NCBI GenBank assembly: GCA_029817715.1 | Contig: JARUPY010000164.1 | Coordinates: 314,001 to 378,000 of the forward strand | Source: Melastoma dodecandrum | Lineage: Eukaryota > Streptophyta > Magnoliopsida > Myrtales > Melastomataceae | Direction of reading: 5' to 3' | DNA: 64,000 nucleotides | Shown: positions 30,554 to 41,279 of the stretch, in pieces | Position numbering within the stretch: position 1 is the first letter of the stretch | How the letters are laid out: every line of letters begins with the position of its first letter | The notes under the pieces: generated by a model | The model's input: the letters and a program-made list of their open reading frames with translations, nothing else | Told to the model about the DNA's origin: nothing | The model's database searches: none | Translations under genes and position numbers: made by a program

Positions 30554-31580
30554 GGAAATGATTTGTCCTCAAATCTAAGGGGTCTTCATCATCCTCGTAT
30601 GGTGCCAGGTCCGGAACAAAACTCCGTATTCCCCCGGGATGTCTATCTATTATGCGTTATTATTGATCCGTTCCACCACACAAAAAGATCCTTCTGCTTG
30701 AGGCATGAGTTTATTCTTTCGTCTTGTAGAAAACGTTTCCTTACGAAGATGAATCCACACTAGATCACCGGGTTGGAAGATCCGTTGTTTACGTTCCTGG
30801 TTCGCCTTCTTCATGTATCTTTCATTTTGCTTGTCTATATTTGCTCGAATCTGCTTATGGAGTTTCGGCATTGCCTCGGCTCGTATGACGGCATCTATGT
30901 ACACGGCATCCTTGCTCGGCATTGGTAATAGTTCAATACCTGCAGGTTAATACCATAAACTACCTCAAAGGGAGATGCTTTCGTAGTGCTGTGAGGAGCT
31001 TGGTTGCATGCAAATTCGGCATCGGCAAGCTTGATGTGCCAATCCTTCTGATTCTTTGACACCATTGTTCTAAGGATGGCTCCCATTGTTCGATTAACTA
31101 CCTCCTATTGGCCATCAGTCTGAGGGTGACAAGTGGTGCTAAAGAGTAGTTTTGTCCCAAGCTTGTGCCACAATGTCTTCCAGAAGTAACTCAGGAACTT
31201 TGCATCACGATCAGATGCAATCGTCATTGGAATACCATGCAGCCTAACAATTTCACGAAAGTATAGATCCGCAACATTAGCGGCATCGTCAGTCTTCCTG
31301 CAAGGAATGAAATGTGCCATCTTCGAGAATCGACCAACAACCACCATTATGGACTCCATTTGTCGCTGCGTTCGAGGCAAACCAAGAACGAAGTCCATGT
31401 TGACGTGTTCCCATGGACGATCTGCCACCGGTAGAGGAGTGTAGAGGCCTTGTGGCTGGATATTACTCTTCGCTAGCTGACAAATGCTACACCGTCGAAC
31501 CAGCACCTAGACGGCTTTATTCATCCTTGGCGAATAGAAATGTTCGTGCAACATTTCAAAAGTCTTCTGCACTCCGAAAT
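30554..31580 (-). pseudogene. Integrase of the E element (two catalytic lesions)
   Basis: [20 protein letters not shown] is the end of the zinc module. [20 protein letters not shown] follows, but the first catalytic Asp is Gly ([12 protein letters not shown]). The second Asp is present ([13 protein letters not shown]). Before EVVNRT there is a TAG stop in place of the usual Thr, near 31110. The C-terminal part ([20 protein letters not shown]) is at 30650-30922. Confidence 0.8.
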
Positions 31581-32095
31581 GGCTAGCAATCCCTCCTCCA
31601 TGAACTTCTCGAATCAGCAACTCTCAAATAGAACTTCGAGGAATGCATAGTCTTGAACCTCGAAATAGAAAAACATTGAAAAGATGGTAATGTTCCACTA
31701 CCTTGGTTAAGCACTCATGGTAAATCTCCTTGAAATCGTCATCGGTGGCATACAGCTCCTTCAGCGCCTCAAATCCAATCAACTTGGATTCCATCATATT
31801 GATTAACGTCATTTTCCTTGAGAAGGCATCCGCAACCACATTCTTTGCTCCAGACTTGTGTTTCAGCACGAATGTGAATGTTTGAAGGAACTCCACCCAT
31901 TTCGCATGTCGCTTGTTGAGCTTGACCAGCCCATTTATGTGCTTCCATGCTTCGTGGTTTGTATGAAGGACAAACTCTCGCAGCATCAGATAGTACTCCA
32001 ATTCTCCAATGCTCGAACTATTGAAAAAACTCCTTGTCATAAGTTGAATAGTTCATCCGTAATCAATTCAGCTTTTCAGTAAAGTAGTCTATCAG
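31581..32095 (-). pseudogene. RNase H of the E element (partial)
   Basis: The 138-codon frame 31624-32040 contains [40 protein letters not shown] and GAKNVVADAFSRKMTLINMM, the second half of a chromovirus RNase H. The catalytic Asp of HTDHEA is Asn here. The first half is lost at the element's truncated right edge. Confidence 0.8.
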
Positions 32096-32329
32096 GCTGT
32101 CGGTATAACGAGCCATAAGAATTTTTCACAAATCCAATTCTCTTAAGTGATTGTGTTTTTGTAAAATTCGTTAACTTTTACCCAAAATTAGGCGCACGAG
32201 AGAGAACACTAAATCGTGTAAGCTTATTCGAAAAAGAGTAATCAATCTCAAACAAACTTGAAAGCGGGAAAATGTGGAAAAGAGAAAATGTTCAATACTA
32301 ACAAAGGATGAAAGTAATTCATATCTCGA
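32096..32329. other. Unassigned AT-rich DNA
   Basis: Between the E fragment and the next repeat I see no gene, no hairpin and no match elsewhere in the window. Confidence 0.4.
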
Positions 32330-33475
32330 TGTAATACCCCAAATTTTAAATAATAATAATAATATAAAATATGAAAAAAAGAAAAAAAAATCCTCTAATC
32401 AATCCAGATTTCACGGGATATTTCTTTTCACATACTGATTTAGTTTATTTCTAAAAAAGGGAAAATAATCTCTTCTCCAATCAACCCAAGATTTCGGGGG
32501 AGATTTTTTTTCCTTTATTCATCTCTTTCACACAATCCCCTTCCCAAAAAAATATACCTCCCAATGGGACAATCAGAGAATCAGGTCTGACCCCAGACGC
32601 TCCACCCCTCAGAGATTCTCCAGCACTCCCTTCAGACGTTGGTTCCACCCTCTCCAGTGACCCCAAGGTAGGTCTAGCCATGCCCACGGAGATCCCCAAC
32701 CAACCTGACCGCGAATAGCTCAACGCAGCTTCACAAATCGATGGTCGCGGCAAGGACAAATGATGGCTGCCCCGAACGACTCCCGGCGTCCTCCCCTCGT
32801 CGTCTCCATGAATCCGCTTGAGGAACTCTTCCCGGCATCTAGGATCTGCCTTCCCTCGTCCAAAGATGAGGGGGACTCAACTACCACCTTCCGTAGCCTC
32901 GTAGCTTCGTTGAAGTGCTCCCTTTTGCTTTGACGTTTTCTTGTTTGCGCAGGTGCAAGGGTTGGACAGCGAACAACCAACTCCCGGAGACATCCCGTGG
33001 TCGCATAAATAGGCCAAGACTCCCACAACCCCTCTCCTTCATACGTCCTGGCATGTTGGGACATGTTGCATCTCCTCCATCGAGCCAAAATAGCTCGGTA
33101 AGTGCGAGCATGCCTCGGATCTGCCTGCGCAACCTTTGCTTTTTTCTGCATATCTTTCTATGTGCTTGTCAGAATCATGCGAAACTACTTGCATTTGATT
33201 CCTAACTTAAATACGGTTCTAAGGACACCAACTAAGCTCAATTGGAGCTCGTACTCTAGGAGTTTCCAACAAAACATTATACTAGATGCAAACAACCGAG
33301 TTTCGCACTTTTGGATATGTTCGTTTACATTTTCGCCATACGTCGAACTTCAAATATATTCTAGACATGTCACACTAGTTGTATATTATCTTTCATGCCC
33401 AAAGTTTTAGTAGTTTTAAAATTACATGGCATTTACACATGAATAGAGTGTTTTCGAATAACCTAAACTTCCCTA

Positions 33476-33890
33476 GGTTCGAGTCTGCATGACGACAGTT
33501 TACTCTTTCACTCATAACTTTCTTTCTGAAACTCTTATTGACCTAAAACGTATGCCATTAGATTTCTGACTTAAAGAGTTTTGTTTTGAGTATAAGTAGG
33601 TTCATTTTCATGGACTGAACTAAATGTCATATACGTTTTTCTGAGAGGCAGCAAAACTGTCGAAGGTCCGGATCTGCATGTTGGTCCTTTACCCTTTCAC
33701 TCATAACTTTCTGTCTAGGACTTGTATTGACCTAAAACGTGGGCCATTAGATTCCTGACTCAAAGAGCTTTGTTTTGAGTATAAGAAGGCTCATTTTCAT
33801 GAACTGAACTAAAAGTTATATACTTTTTTCTTAGAGACATCAAAACTGTTCAAGGTTCAGATCTACATGTTGGTTCTTCACTCCTTCTAG
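33476..33890 (+). repeat. Tandem repeat, 189-bp unit, 2.2 copies
   Basis: Units 33476-33664 and 33665-33853, plus a partial third (33854-33890). Shared words are CACTCATAACTTTCT, TTGACCTAAAACGT, CATTAGATT and TTTTGTTTTGAGTATAAG. The units differ at perhaps one base in seven. Confidence 0.85.
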
Positions 33891-34301
33891 CATGCATACA
33901 TCACGGTTTACTAACCATTTTTCTATCTCGATGTTTTCGCATGTGAAACTACAAACCCATCAATCTGGGTGATGTTCGGGACGTATTCGAGGTCAACGGA
34001 CTCAAACGCCTCAAGACATGACGATACGTGGAGTTCGACCGCGGTGGATGCTTCACAAAAGCGGCCCCAACTGACAAGCTTAGTCGATGACATGCCATCT
34101 CGGCAGGCCTCAGGTACATGAGGGAGGTGCGGGCCTCCTGTTTTTTTTAATTTCCACATGTAACGGGTCGTTAGCCCAAGTGCATAGGCCGACGATCACC
34201 ACCCTTCCTCACTCCCTTTGATCTCAATAATTGTCTGTGCCTGTCCGCATACCATAGGCCCATAGGTTTATCATCGCATGTTATTTGTCAAAAAAAAATA
34301 A

Positions 34302-34402
34302 ACATGAGTTCGGGCCCAAAAAGCCCGAATCGGGTCCAACGCCCGTAAAATAGAGACATGAGTTCGGAGTGATGCCCGGATCGGGTCCAACACCCGTTAA
34401 CC
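34302..34402 (+). repeat. 50-bp direct duplication with self-complementary core
   Basis: ACATGAGTTCGG...CGGGTCCAACRCCCGT occurs twice (34302-34350 and 34356-34400). Each copy contains GGGC/GCCC words that can pair internally (CGGGCCC...AGCCCG). Confidence 0.75.
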
Positions 34403-34550
34403 AAAAGCAAACTTTTGGAGCAAATGCCACCTTTTCGCATGTTTAAATGTAAGAGTTAGTAATTAGGGATCTCTGAATCCTACTCTGGTTTTCCGACTTA
34501 GACCAATTTTCAAAAATAAGTTGGTGGCGACTCCGTAATCATTTACGTAA

Positions 34551-35439
34551 TTTAAACCACATTTTTACGAAACCATTTTAGATGAGGGACAGGTGATACG
34601 AGCCGCTTATGATTTCTCCCGAAAATTCCTTCTTCGGATCCTGCTCCGCCTTTCGCTCGCGGCCCCTTAGGAAAACAAAGACGGTTGGCGAGGGCCCGAG
34701 CAGGCCCAGCTAGGAATCCCGGGAGGGATCACCCGATTCCCTTTCGCAGCGTCCGACGCTCGAGTCGTGACGTCGACCGATTAGGCCTTGGGGAGCGGGC
34801 CCGGATTCTCGGGTCGTCCGAACCGCCGCGCACGCGCCGCGGAGAGGAGTTCTTGTTTGCGCATGTCATTGCTTGGCTCGGTGCCCTTTGTCTGCCCTCA
34901 TGGTTGGGTTTGTTTACCGCTTACTAGGCATGTCTAGGAGTGCCCGAACCCGGGGCTAGGATTTTTAAGGGGATCACCGAGAGGCCCAGCCTGCTGCTCT
35001 TTGCGGTATGGTTTTTTGCCGGGGCCCCGCCTCCCTTAGTTCGAGGGAGGTTTAGAAGCTTTCATCCGAGAGTCTTGCATTGTTTGTCCACTACAGGTAC
35101 CAGACGCCGCATATGCATTTGTTTGTTACTAAGTGACTACTACCTGTGCCGACAAGTCTCAGGTATGCTTTGCCAGCGATAAACTGTAGAGCTAACACTA
35201 CTTGTTTTGCAGCGGTTTGGGTTAATTATAGAGGATTTCAAAAATCCTCTTTTCTCCCTCCCTACCTATTTATTGCTTACGGCATTCATGTATTTGCATG
35301 ACCACATGAGTGTATGTTCGATTGCAGTAGTTACATTATCATGTCATTCACAGTAATCGCTCCATTGCATCACTACGTCTCATTTACAATTGCAGTTACA
35401 TAATGCATACATAATGCATACTTTTCTGCATATACATAA
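34551..35439. other. GC-rich tract, possible retroelement leader
   Basis: About 34620-34860 is markedly GC- and CpG-rich (for example CCGCCGCGCACGCGCCGCGG) in an otherwise AT-rich window. The frames 34685-34927 and 34940-35182 are artefacts of base composition without any recognisable domain. From 35220 to 35439 the sequence is AT-rich with repeated CATAATGCATAC words near 35398-35420. It could be the 5' leader of the element whose LTR ends near 34550. Confidence 0.4.
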
Positions 35440-36500
35440 TGGAATAAGGTCCTTGACATTGAAGGTGGCAGAGACTCCAAACTCTCCTGGGAGATCAATC
35501 TTGTAGGCATTGTGATTGACGCGCTCAATGACCTTGAAGGGTCCTTCTGCTCGAGGCATCAATTTGTTCTTCCTCTTGGCAGGAAATCTCTCCTTCCTCA
35601 GGTTGATCCAAACCAAGTCTCCAAGCTGGAAAATCTTCTCCCTACGTCCTCGATTGGCCCTTTCTTCAAAGCATTTGTTGGCCTTCTCGATCTGGACTCG
35701 AACCTTCTCATGGAGCATTCTCATCTCCTTTGCGCGCTCTTCAGCATCCCGGCTAACATATCTTGTTTTACTCATAGGCACGACAGGGACTAAAGGATTT
35801 ATTCTGTAAACAACCTCAAAGGGTGATGACTTCGTTGTCAAACTTGGAGCTCTATTGTATGCAAACTCCGCATGACCGAGCTTCACGTCCCAATCCTTCT
35901 GGTTCTTCGAAAATAAGGTTCGAAGGATTGCGGCCATGGTACGATTGACAACCTCTGTTTGTCCATCAATCTGCGGATGATAGGTTGTACTAAAAACGAG
36001 CTTCGTTCCCAGCTTGTGCCACAACGTCTTCCAAAAGTAGCTTAAGAACTTGACGTCTCCATCTGATACGATTGACTTTGGCGCTCCATGCAACCTCAGG
36101 ATTTCTCGAAAATACAGATCTGCGATATTGGTTGCATCGTCCGTCTTCTGACATGGAATGAAATGCGCCATCTTCGAGAATCTATCGACCACAACTATGA
36201 TCGAATCCTTCCTCCTCTGCGTTCTCGGCAACCCTAGCACAAAATCCATGCTTACATGCTCCCAAGGATGCTCTGGGACGGGCAGTGGAGTGTAAAGGCC
36301 TTGTGGTTAGACTCGGCTCTTTGCTTGTTGGCAAATAGCACATCTCGAAATAAGACCTCGCACTTGCTTTTCCATTCGAGGCCAATAGAAATTTTCTTAC
36401 AGCATTGACAGCGTCTTGTCAACTCCAAAATGTCCGGCTATTCCTTCTCCATGAACTTCTCGAATGAGTAGCTCTCGAGTCGAACTCCTTGGAATGCATA
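35440..36500 (-). pseudogene. Integrase of B3 (catalytic triad intact, truncated at the end)
   Basis: A 289-codon frame (35380-36249) runs from [20 protein letters not shown] to KDLIPLC. The D,D35E triad is complete: Asp in VVVDRFSKMAH, Asp in [14 protein letters not shown], Glu in DGQTEVVNRTM. The C-terminal [20 protein letters not shown] and VIERVNHNAYKIDLPGEFGV follow. The zinc module upstream (36300-36500) contains a stop. Integrase would join the cDNA ends to the target. The last codons (CICRKV onward) are already flanking DNA. Confidence 0.85.
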
Positions 36501-37080
36501 ACTTTGAATCTCAAAACAAGAATCCATTCACCTGATAGAATTGATCTACGGCCTGATTGGCGCATTGGATGAAAATCCTTCCAAAGTCTTCATCGTCCTT
36601 ATACAGATCTTTTAGGGACTCAAATCCAATCAACTTTGCCTCCATCGCGGATAGTAGAGTCATCTTCCTCGAGAGAGCATCAGCGACTACATTCTTCACT
36701 CCTGGTTTATGCTTCAAGACAAAGGTGAAAGCTTGTAGAAACTCGATCCACTTCGCATGTCGTCGACTGAGCTTGTGCTGACCGTTGATGTATTTGAGAG
36801 CTTCATGGTCGGTGTATAACACGAACTCTCAGGGCAGCAAGTAATGGCTCCACGTCTCGAGTACTCGAACGATGGCTAAGAACTCTTTGTCGTACGTCGC
36901 GTAGTTGAGTTTGGCACCACTAAGTTTCTCGCTGAAATATGCAATGGGTCTCCCCTCCTACAACAAGACTCCTCCAATCTCAACTCCTGATACATCACAT
37001 TCGACCTCAAACATCTTCGTGAAGTCAGGTGAGGCAAGAACAAGTGCTTCGCTTAGACGCTCCTCTAGTTGCTCGAAACT
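36501..37080 (-). pseudogene. RNase H of B3
   Basis: The frame 36511-36822 gives [40 protein letters not shown] and [20 protein letters not shown], the second half of RNase H. The first half ([20 protein letters not shown]...) is readable at 36840-36980 after a stop. The usual position of the first catalytic Asp (DVSGVEIGG) is at about 37000. Confidence 0.8.
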
Positions 37081-37700
37081 AGCTTGTGCGGCAAGAGTCC
37101 ATTCCTTTCAAACATTCGGTGAGTAGGGCTGCGAATGAGATGAAACCTCGAATGAACCTCCAATAGAACGATGCTAAGCCATGAAAGCTTCGAACGTCGT
37201 GGAAACTGTTTGGCGTCGACCACTCCTTGATTGCTTTGATCTTGCTTTCGTCAACCTTGATTCCTTCAGTAGATACTACAAAACCATGAAATACCACACT
37301 CGGCTGAAAGAACTCACATTTCCATACAGCTTCTCGACGCGAAGTGTACGAAACATTGTGCGAAGGTGCTCGTCATGTTCATCAAGACTGCTGCTGTAGT
37401 TAAGAATGTCGTCGAAGTAGACAACCACGAACTTCCCCATAAATGGTCGCAAAACATGGGTCATCAGTCGCATGAACGTGCTGGGTGCGTTGACAAACCA
37501 AAAGGCATCACCAACCATTCATACAACCCATACTTGGTCTTGAAGGCGGTCGTCCACTCATCGCCTTCCTTCATCTGAATCTGGTGATATCCACTACGCA
37601 AATCCACTTTCGAAAACACCTGCGCTCCATGCAACTCCTCTAACATGTAATCTAGTCGAGGAATCGGAAATCGATACTTCACCGTGATTTTGTTGATCGC
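37081..37700 (-). pseudogene. Reverse transcriptase of B3
   Basis: In order from the right: [57 protein letters not shown] with a frameshift, [20 protein letters not shown] and [17 protein letters not shown] (catalytic YFDD intact, about 37415), then [21 protein letters not shown] short deletion near 37318 removes the segment between YGN and SFSRVWYF. The enzyme would copy the element RNA. Confidence 0.85.
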
Positions 37701-38440
37701 TCGACTATCTTTTCACATTCACCAAGTACCATCCTTTTTCAATACCAATGTAGCGGGAACTGAGCAAGGGCTCAAACTCTCTCGAACAAATCCTTTTTTA
37801 AGCAACTCATCGACCTGCCTCTGGAGTTTGTTAGCTTCCTCTGGATTGCAACGATAAGCCGGTCGATTTGGAAGAGATGCTCCTGGAACCAAGTCGATCT
37901 GGTGTTGAATCTTCGCATAGGTGGTAATTCGACTGGCAACTCCTCTGGAAACACCTCCTTGAACTCTTCGAGTAAGGATACAGCTCGGGGATGGCTCGTC
38001 GATTGATCCTAGGTTGTTTCAACAAGAACCAGAAAATAAGCCTTCTCACCTTCGTGAATCGCTCGAACCAATTGAACTTCTTTGAGACGCTGATCGATAG
38101 ATTGATTCTGAGTGGTGAGGGGCATCAAGGTGACCTTCTTCTCGTCGACGCTGATGGAGTAGGTATTGCGATACCCGTCATGTTGCGCGCGTCGATCAAA
38201 CTGCCACGGTCTTCCTAGGAGCAAGTGGCACACATCCATTGGAATAACGTCGCAAACGACTTCATCTTTGTTGCTTTTCCCAATCAAGAATGGAACTCTC
38301 GCTCTCTGGGTCACTCGAACATCACTTTCCATGTTGAGCCATTGAAGACGATAGGGGTGAGGATGAGCTTCGATAGGCAACTTCAGCTTTTCGACCATCG
38401 TCCTCGACACGGCGTTGGTGCAGCTTTTCCTGCACCAATC
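37701..38440 (-). pseudogene. Protease and RT N-terminus of B3 (active site lost)
   Basis: The 133-codon frame 38009-38410 spans KLKLPIEAHPHPYRLQWLNM, CDVIPMDVCHLLLGRPWQFD and SISVDEKKVTLMPLT, the second half of protease and its linker. The catalytic DSGSC expected near 38430 is replaced by a short disordered sequence (compare 46700, where it is intact). 37772-38009 encodes the linker to reverse transcriptase in two frames. Confidence 0.8.
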
Positions 38441-39568
38441 AAACTTTTCCTGCGACTGTGCATCTGGTGTGAAAAGTACTTTCCCTTTGATTCTCCTCTC
38501 TCGCCGGTGTCACGCTTAAGGCTTTTCGGACGACCAACAACTCTCCATCGTCCAAGTACTCCTCTGCATCCCAAACGGGATCGACATTCATATCGAACTC
38601 TTCTTCTCCATCAGACAGCTCTCTAATGACAACATTTCTTCTCGACGGACACTCAGAAGCCATGTGTCCTATTCCTTGGCACTTGAAACATCATTTAGCA
38701 TTATCTCGCTCGTTCGACTTAACTTCTGGTCTGGTAGTCGATGAAGGAATTTTTCTCGATGACGTCAACGGTGGCTTTGCCTGGGAGCTACTCCCCTTGT
38801 TGAAAGGCGAAGCCTTCACAAATGAGCGGGTATTCGATCTTCTCGCTTGTTGCTGCTCAACCTTGTGCGTTAATGCCCGAACATCATTGAAAGTCCAATA
38901 TTGTTGTAGTTCGACCGCATCTGCAATATGAGGCTTAAGTCCTCGAAGATACCTGGCAATGGTTTGCTCTTATGCTACTTGGACATCGCACTGCAGTAAT
39001 AATCTCTCGAACTCCCTCATGTACTCCGATACACTTGAAACTTGCTGAAGCGACTGCAACTTGAGGTAGAGATCTCGTCGATAACGCTCCGACAGAAACC
39101 TCTTAGTCATAGCCCTCTTCATTTTCGACCATGTTCTTATCTGATCACGTCCTTCTCTTCGACGCTGGTGGTTGGTGTTCTCCCACCATAAACTGGCGTA
39201 CTTCCTCAATTTTAATGCAGCCATCTTAACCTTTTTCTCCTCGGGCACCTCTTCAAAGTCGAAGATGCGCTCTACCGTATGCATCCAGTAGATGAACTCC
39301 TCGGGGTCCAAGTTTCCTTCGAACTCCGGAATCTGAATGCTCATCGTCAGGGCTCTTCTCTCCTGCCTACGATGCTCCGGTGAAGATCCTCATTGAGACT
39401 CCTCAAGCCATGGGTTCTCCTGATCATCGTTGTCTATTCGATTGCGGGAAGTCGCTGCATGGTGTGTCCGTAATGACTGTAGTTGCTGCTGAAGATCATT
39501 ATCTGCTCCTCAAGCCGAGCAACTTGTGCTTCGTCTAGAGTCATACCACGTTGAAATCTTCTGGCCAT
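38441..39568 (-). pseudogene. gag of B3
   Basis: It starts at ATG 39566-39568 (MARRFQRGMTLDEAQVARLE). The gag domain lies in the 124-codon frame 38970-39344 (IPEFEGNLDPEEFIYWMHTV, KLRKYASLWWENTNHQRRRE, SVSEYMREFERLLLQCDVQV). After a stop come a basic linker and a zinc-knuckle region near 38640-38700, in which the second Cys pair is partly changed (one expected Arg/Cys codon reads differently). The acidic tail with NVDPVWDAEEYLDDGELLVV is in 38439-38663. Confidence 0.8.
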
Positions 39569-39580
39569 TAACAACCGCGG

Positions 39581-39592
39581 GCTCTGATACCA
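39581..39592 (-). promoter_or_regulatory. Primer binding site of B3
   Basis: The minus strand reads TGGTATCAGAGC, the exact initiator-tRNA-Met complement, two bases from the LTR end. Confidence 0.8.
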
Positions 39593-39595
39593 AGG

Positions 39596-40335
39596 TGATA
39601 CGGGGACGGAAAGGAATAGATGATTCCAATACCGAAAACGAATGGGGACGTCACTGAAAAGGGTGCGGAAGGATGTGACGCTGGAATGGACAGAAGGTGT
39701 GTAGGGTAGGCGGCTGAATGATGAAAAAGAAGGGTTGAGATCAACCTCCACGAATACAGATGCACCACCATGAAAGAAGACTCGGATAGACTCGTTTGGC
39801 CATGGATACAGAGTCACTACCACGAACAAGACAAGGATGAGGAACAACGCGGAGGATACAGAAACACCACCACTGGTTGAACGCTCGACTCAGTCCGCAC
39901 TCCACCAAATGAAGAACGAGGTTGTAGGAGAATCCACTCACTTCGGGCAGAAGACAAAGTCTTACAAAGGGTTCATACTATGATAATAATAAGTTCTCTC
40001 CAATGCTTACAAAGGCTCCCATTATATAGGGATTACCTGAACAAGAACTTAAATGCAAGACAATCAATGTAAAATAATGCATGCATGGCCACATTCATGG
40101 ACGAACCATAAATGGCTTATTGGAAATGCAACAAGCATGAATGCAAGATAGTGGAGGTGAGGGTGGATGGACTATCAATGCACCTTTAATGCCTGTCTTC
40201 AATGCAAGGTTGCATCTGCTTCGACCAGACTTCCTTCGACGGCTCCTTCCTTTGATGGCACCTTTGTTCGATAGTTAGTCGATGATGAGCAAGCTGACAG
40301 CTCTAGCCGATGGTGCGTCGATGGTCTTTGCATCA
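39596..40335 (-). repeat. 5' LTR of B3
   Basis: It runs TGATACGGGGACGGAAAGGA...TCTTTGCATCA, 740 bp. It contains the reversed GGTGGTG/GTATCC motif near 39757, 39812 and 39864. It is followed directly by gag sequence of another copy instead of unique DNA. Confidence 0.85.
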
Positions 40336-40479
40336 TGATGCATGATGAGTTCACAATGAGTGTAGTTGTTGTCGAAGTTCAGCAATTTGCTGCTGAAGCC
40401 GAACAATGTGTGCATCGTTTGGAGGCATGGCGCGTTGGAATCTTCTGTCCATTGACAACCGTGCGCTTTAATACCAAGA
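40336..40479 (-). pseudogene. gag 5' fragment and primer site of copy B4
   Basis: It is homologous to 39455-39595: start ATG at 40450-40452 (MDRRFQRAMPPNDAHIVRLQ), the glutamine-rich coil (QQQIAELRQQL), and a primer site changed to TGGTATTAAAGCGC. Only the first 40 or so codons of gag exist. It is the stub of a separate B element whose remainder was lost or displaced when B3 came to lie beside it. Confidence 0.8.
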
Positions 40480-41279
40480 TGATACGGGGATGGCAAGGAA
40501 TAGATGATTCCAATATCAAATGGGGAAGGGAGACGTTAATAAAGGTGCGGAATAGAGTGACGTGAGGTATGGACTAAATGTTGTGTTTAGGGGTGTTGCT
40601 GGAAATAGGAATGGAACTGTGATAAATGTAAGGTAGAATGAGAACATCCTCCATGGATAGATATTCACCACCGTAAAAGAAGCCTTAGACAGACTCGTTT
40701 GGCCGTGAGTACAGGGACACCGCCACGACAAGACGAGAGTGAGGAACAATGCAGAGGATACAGATACATCACCACCGGTTGATATGCTCAACTCAATCCG
40801 CTCTTGGAATCCACTAAATGAAGAACGAGGCTGGAGGAGAATCCACTCAGTTCGGATAGAGTGACACCAGTCTAACAAAGGGGTTCTACAATTCAATATA
40901 TTCTGTCCAAATGCTTACAAGGGCGCCCATTATATTGTGATCTCCTGAACAAGAACATAACTGCATGGCAATGAACCTAGATAAGATGCATGCATGGCCA
41001 GATTCATGGACGAACCATAAATGACTTATTAGGAATGACACAAACTTAAATGCAGGCGCATTAACGAGTAGTTGCATGAATGGAAGAAAGGGAAATGATT
41101 CAGCTTCTCCAGGTAACCCTTCGGCTTCGCGACTCTTAAACTTCACCACTGTCATTCAATGCAGAGTTGCCTCTGCTTTGACGGGTTCTCGATCTCGTCC
41201 GTTCTTCGACGGTGGGTAAGTTAGTCGATGATGAGCAAGCTGACTGGTCTAGTCGATGGTGCGTCGATGGTCCTTATAA
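40480..41279 (-). repeat. 5' LTR of B4
   Basis: It runs TGATACGGGGATGGCAAGGA...GATGGTCCTTATAA, about 800 bp. It aligns with 39596-40335 but has a longer middle. The terminal GTATCA is mutated. Unique DNA of the Copia region follows. Confidence 0.82.

Larger units (their letters stand above)
30264..32095 (-). mobile_element. 3' half of a family-E gypsy element
   Basis: From left to right on the window: truncated 3' LTR (30264-30540, homologous to the solo LTR 27757-28296), polypurine tract (minus strand AAAGGGGGAATAA, 30541-30553), integrase, RNase H. Sequence homologous to the family stops at about 32095; reverse transcriptase, protease and gag are absent. The integrase C-terminus and LTR ends place E next to families B and D. 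Confidence 0.75.
32330..34550 (+). repeat. Candidate long LTR with internal 189-bp tandem repeat
   Basis: The sequence TGTAATACCCCAAATTTTAA at 32330 is the kind of start seen in many plant gypsy LTRs. At its other end, GTTGGTGGCGACTCCG near 34523 resembles the sequence around the primer site of Tat/Ogre elements. Between them are an AT-rich start, a 700-bp moderately GC-rich part (32480-33200) with no credible protein, the tandem repeat at 33476-33890, and a 50-bp duplication at 34302-34402. No second copy exists in the window, so the borders are a proposal. Confidence 0.4.
35440..40335 (-). mobile_element. CRM-like element B3 (3' LTR missing)
   Basis: Integrase to gag plus a 5' LTR are present. 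The left edge (35440) cuts the integrase C-terminus shortly before the polypurine tract, so the 3' LTR is lost. Of all copies its integrase is best preserved. Reverse transcriptase reads [20 protein letters not shown] and [13 protein letters not shown], and the segment [17 protein letters not shown] is the kind of sequence found in centromeric CRM elements. Downstream of the 5' LTR lies another copy's gag start. Confidence 0.82.

Noticed and set aside
32720..33205. Overlapping frames on both strands between 32481 and 33410
   Set aside because: No domain, contradictory strands, and location inside a candidate LTR; best read as noncoding.
34685..35182. Two open frames of 80 codons in a GC-rich tract
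   Set aside because: The length is explained by high GC content; no domain, no partner frame and no splice context.
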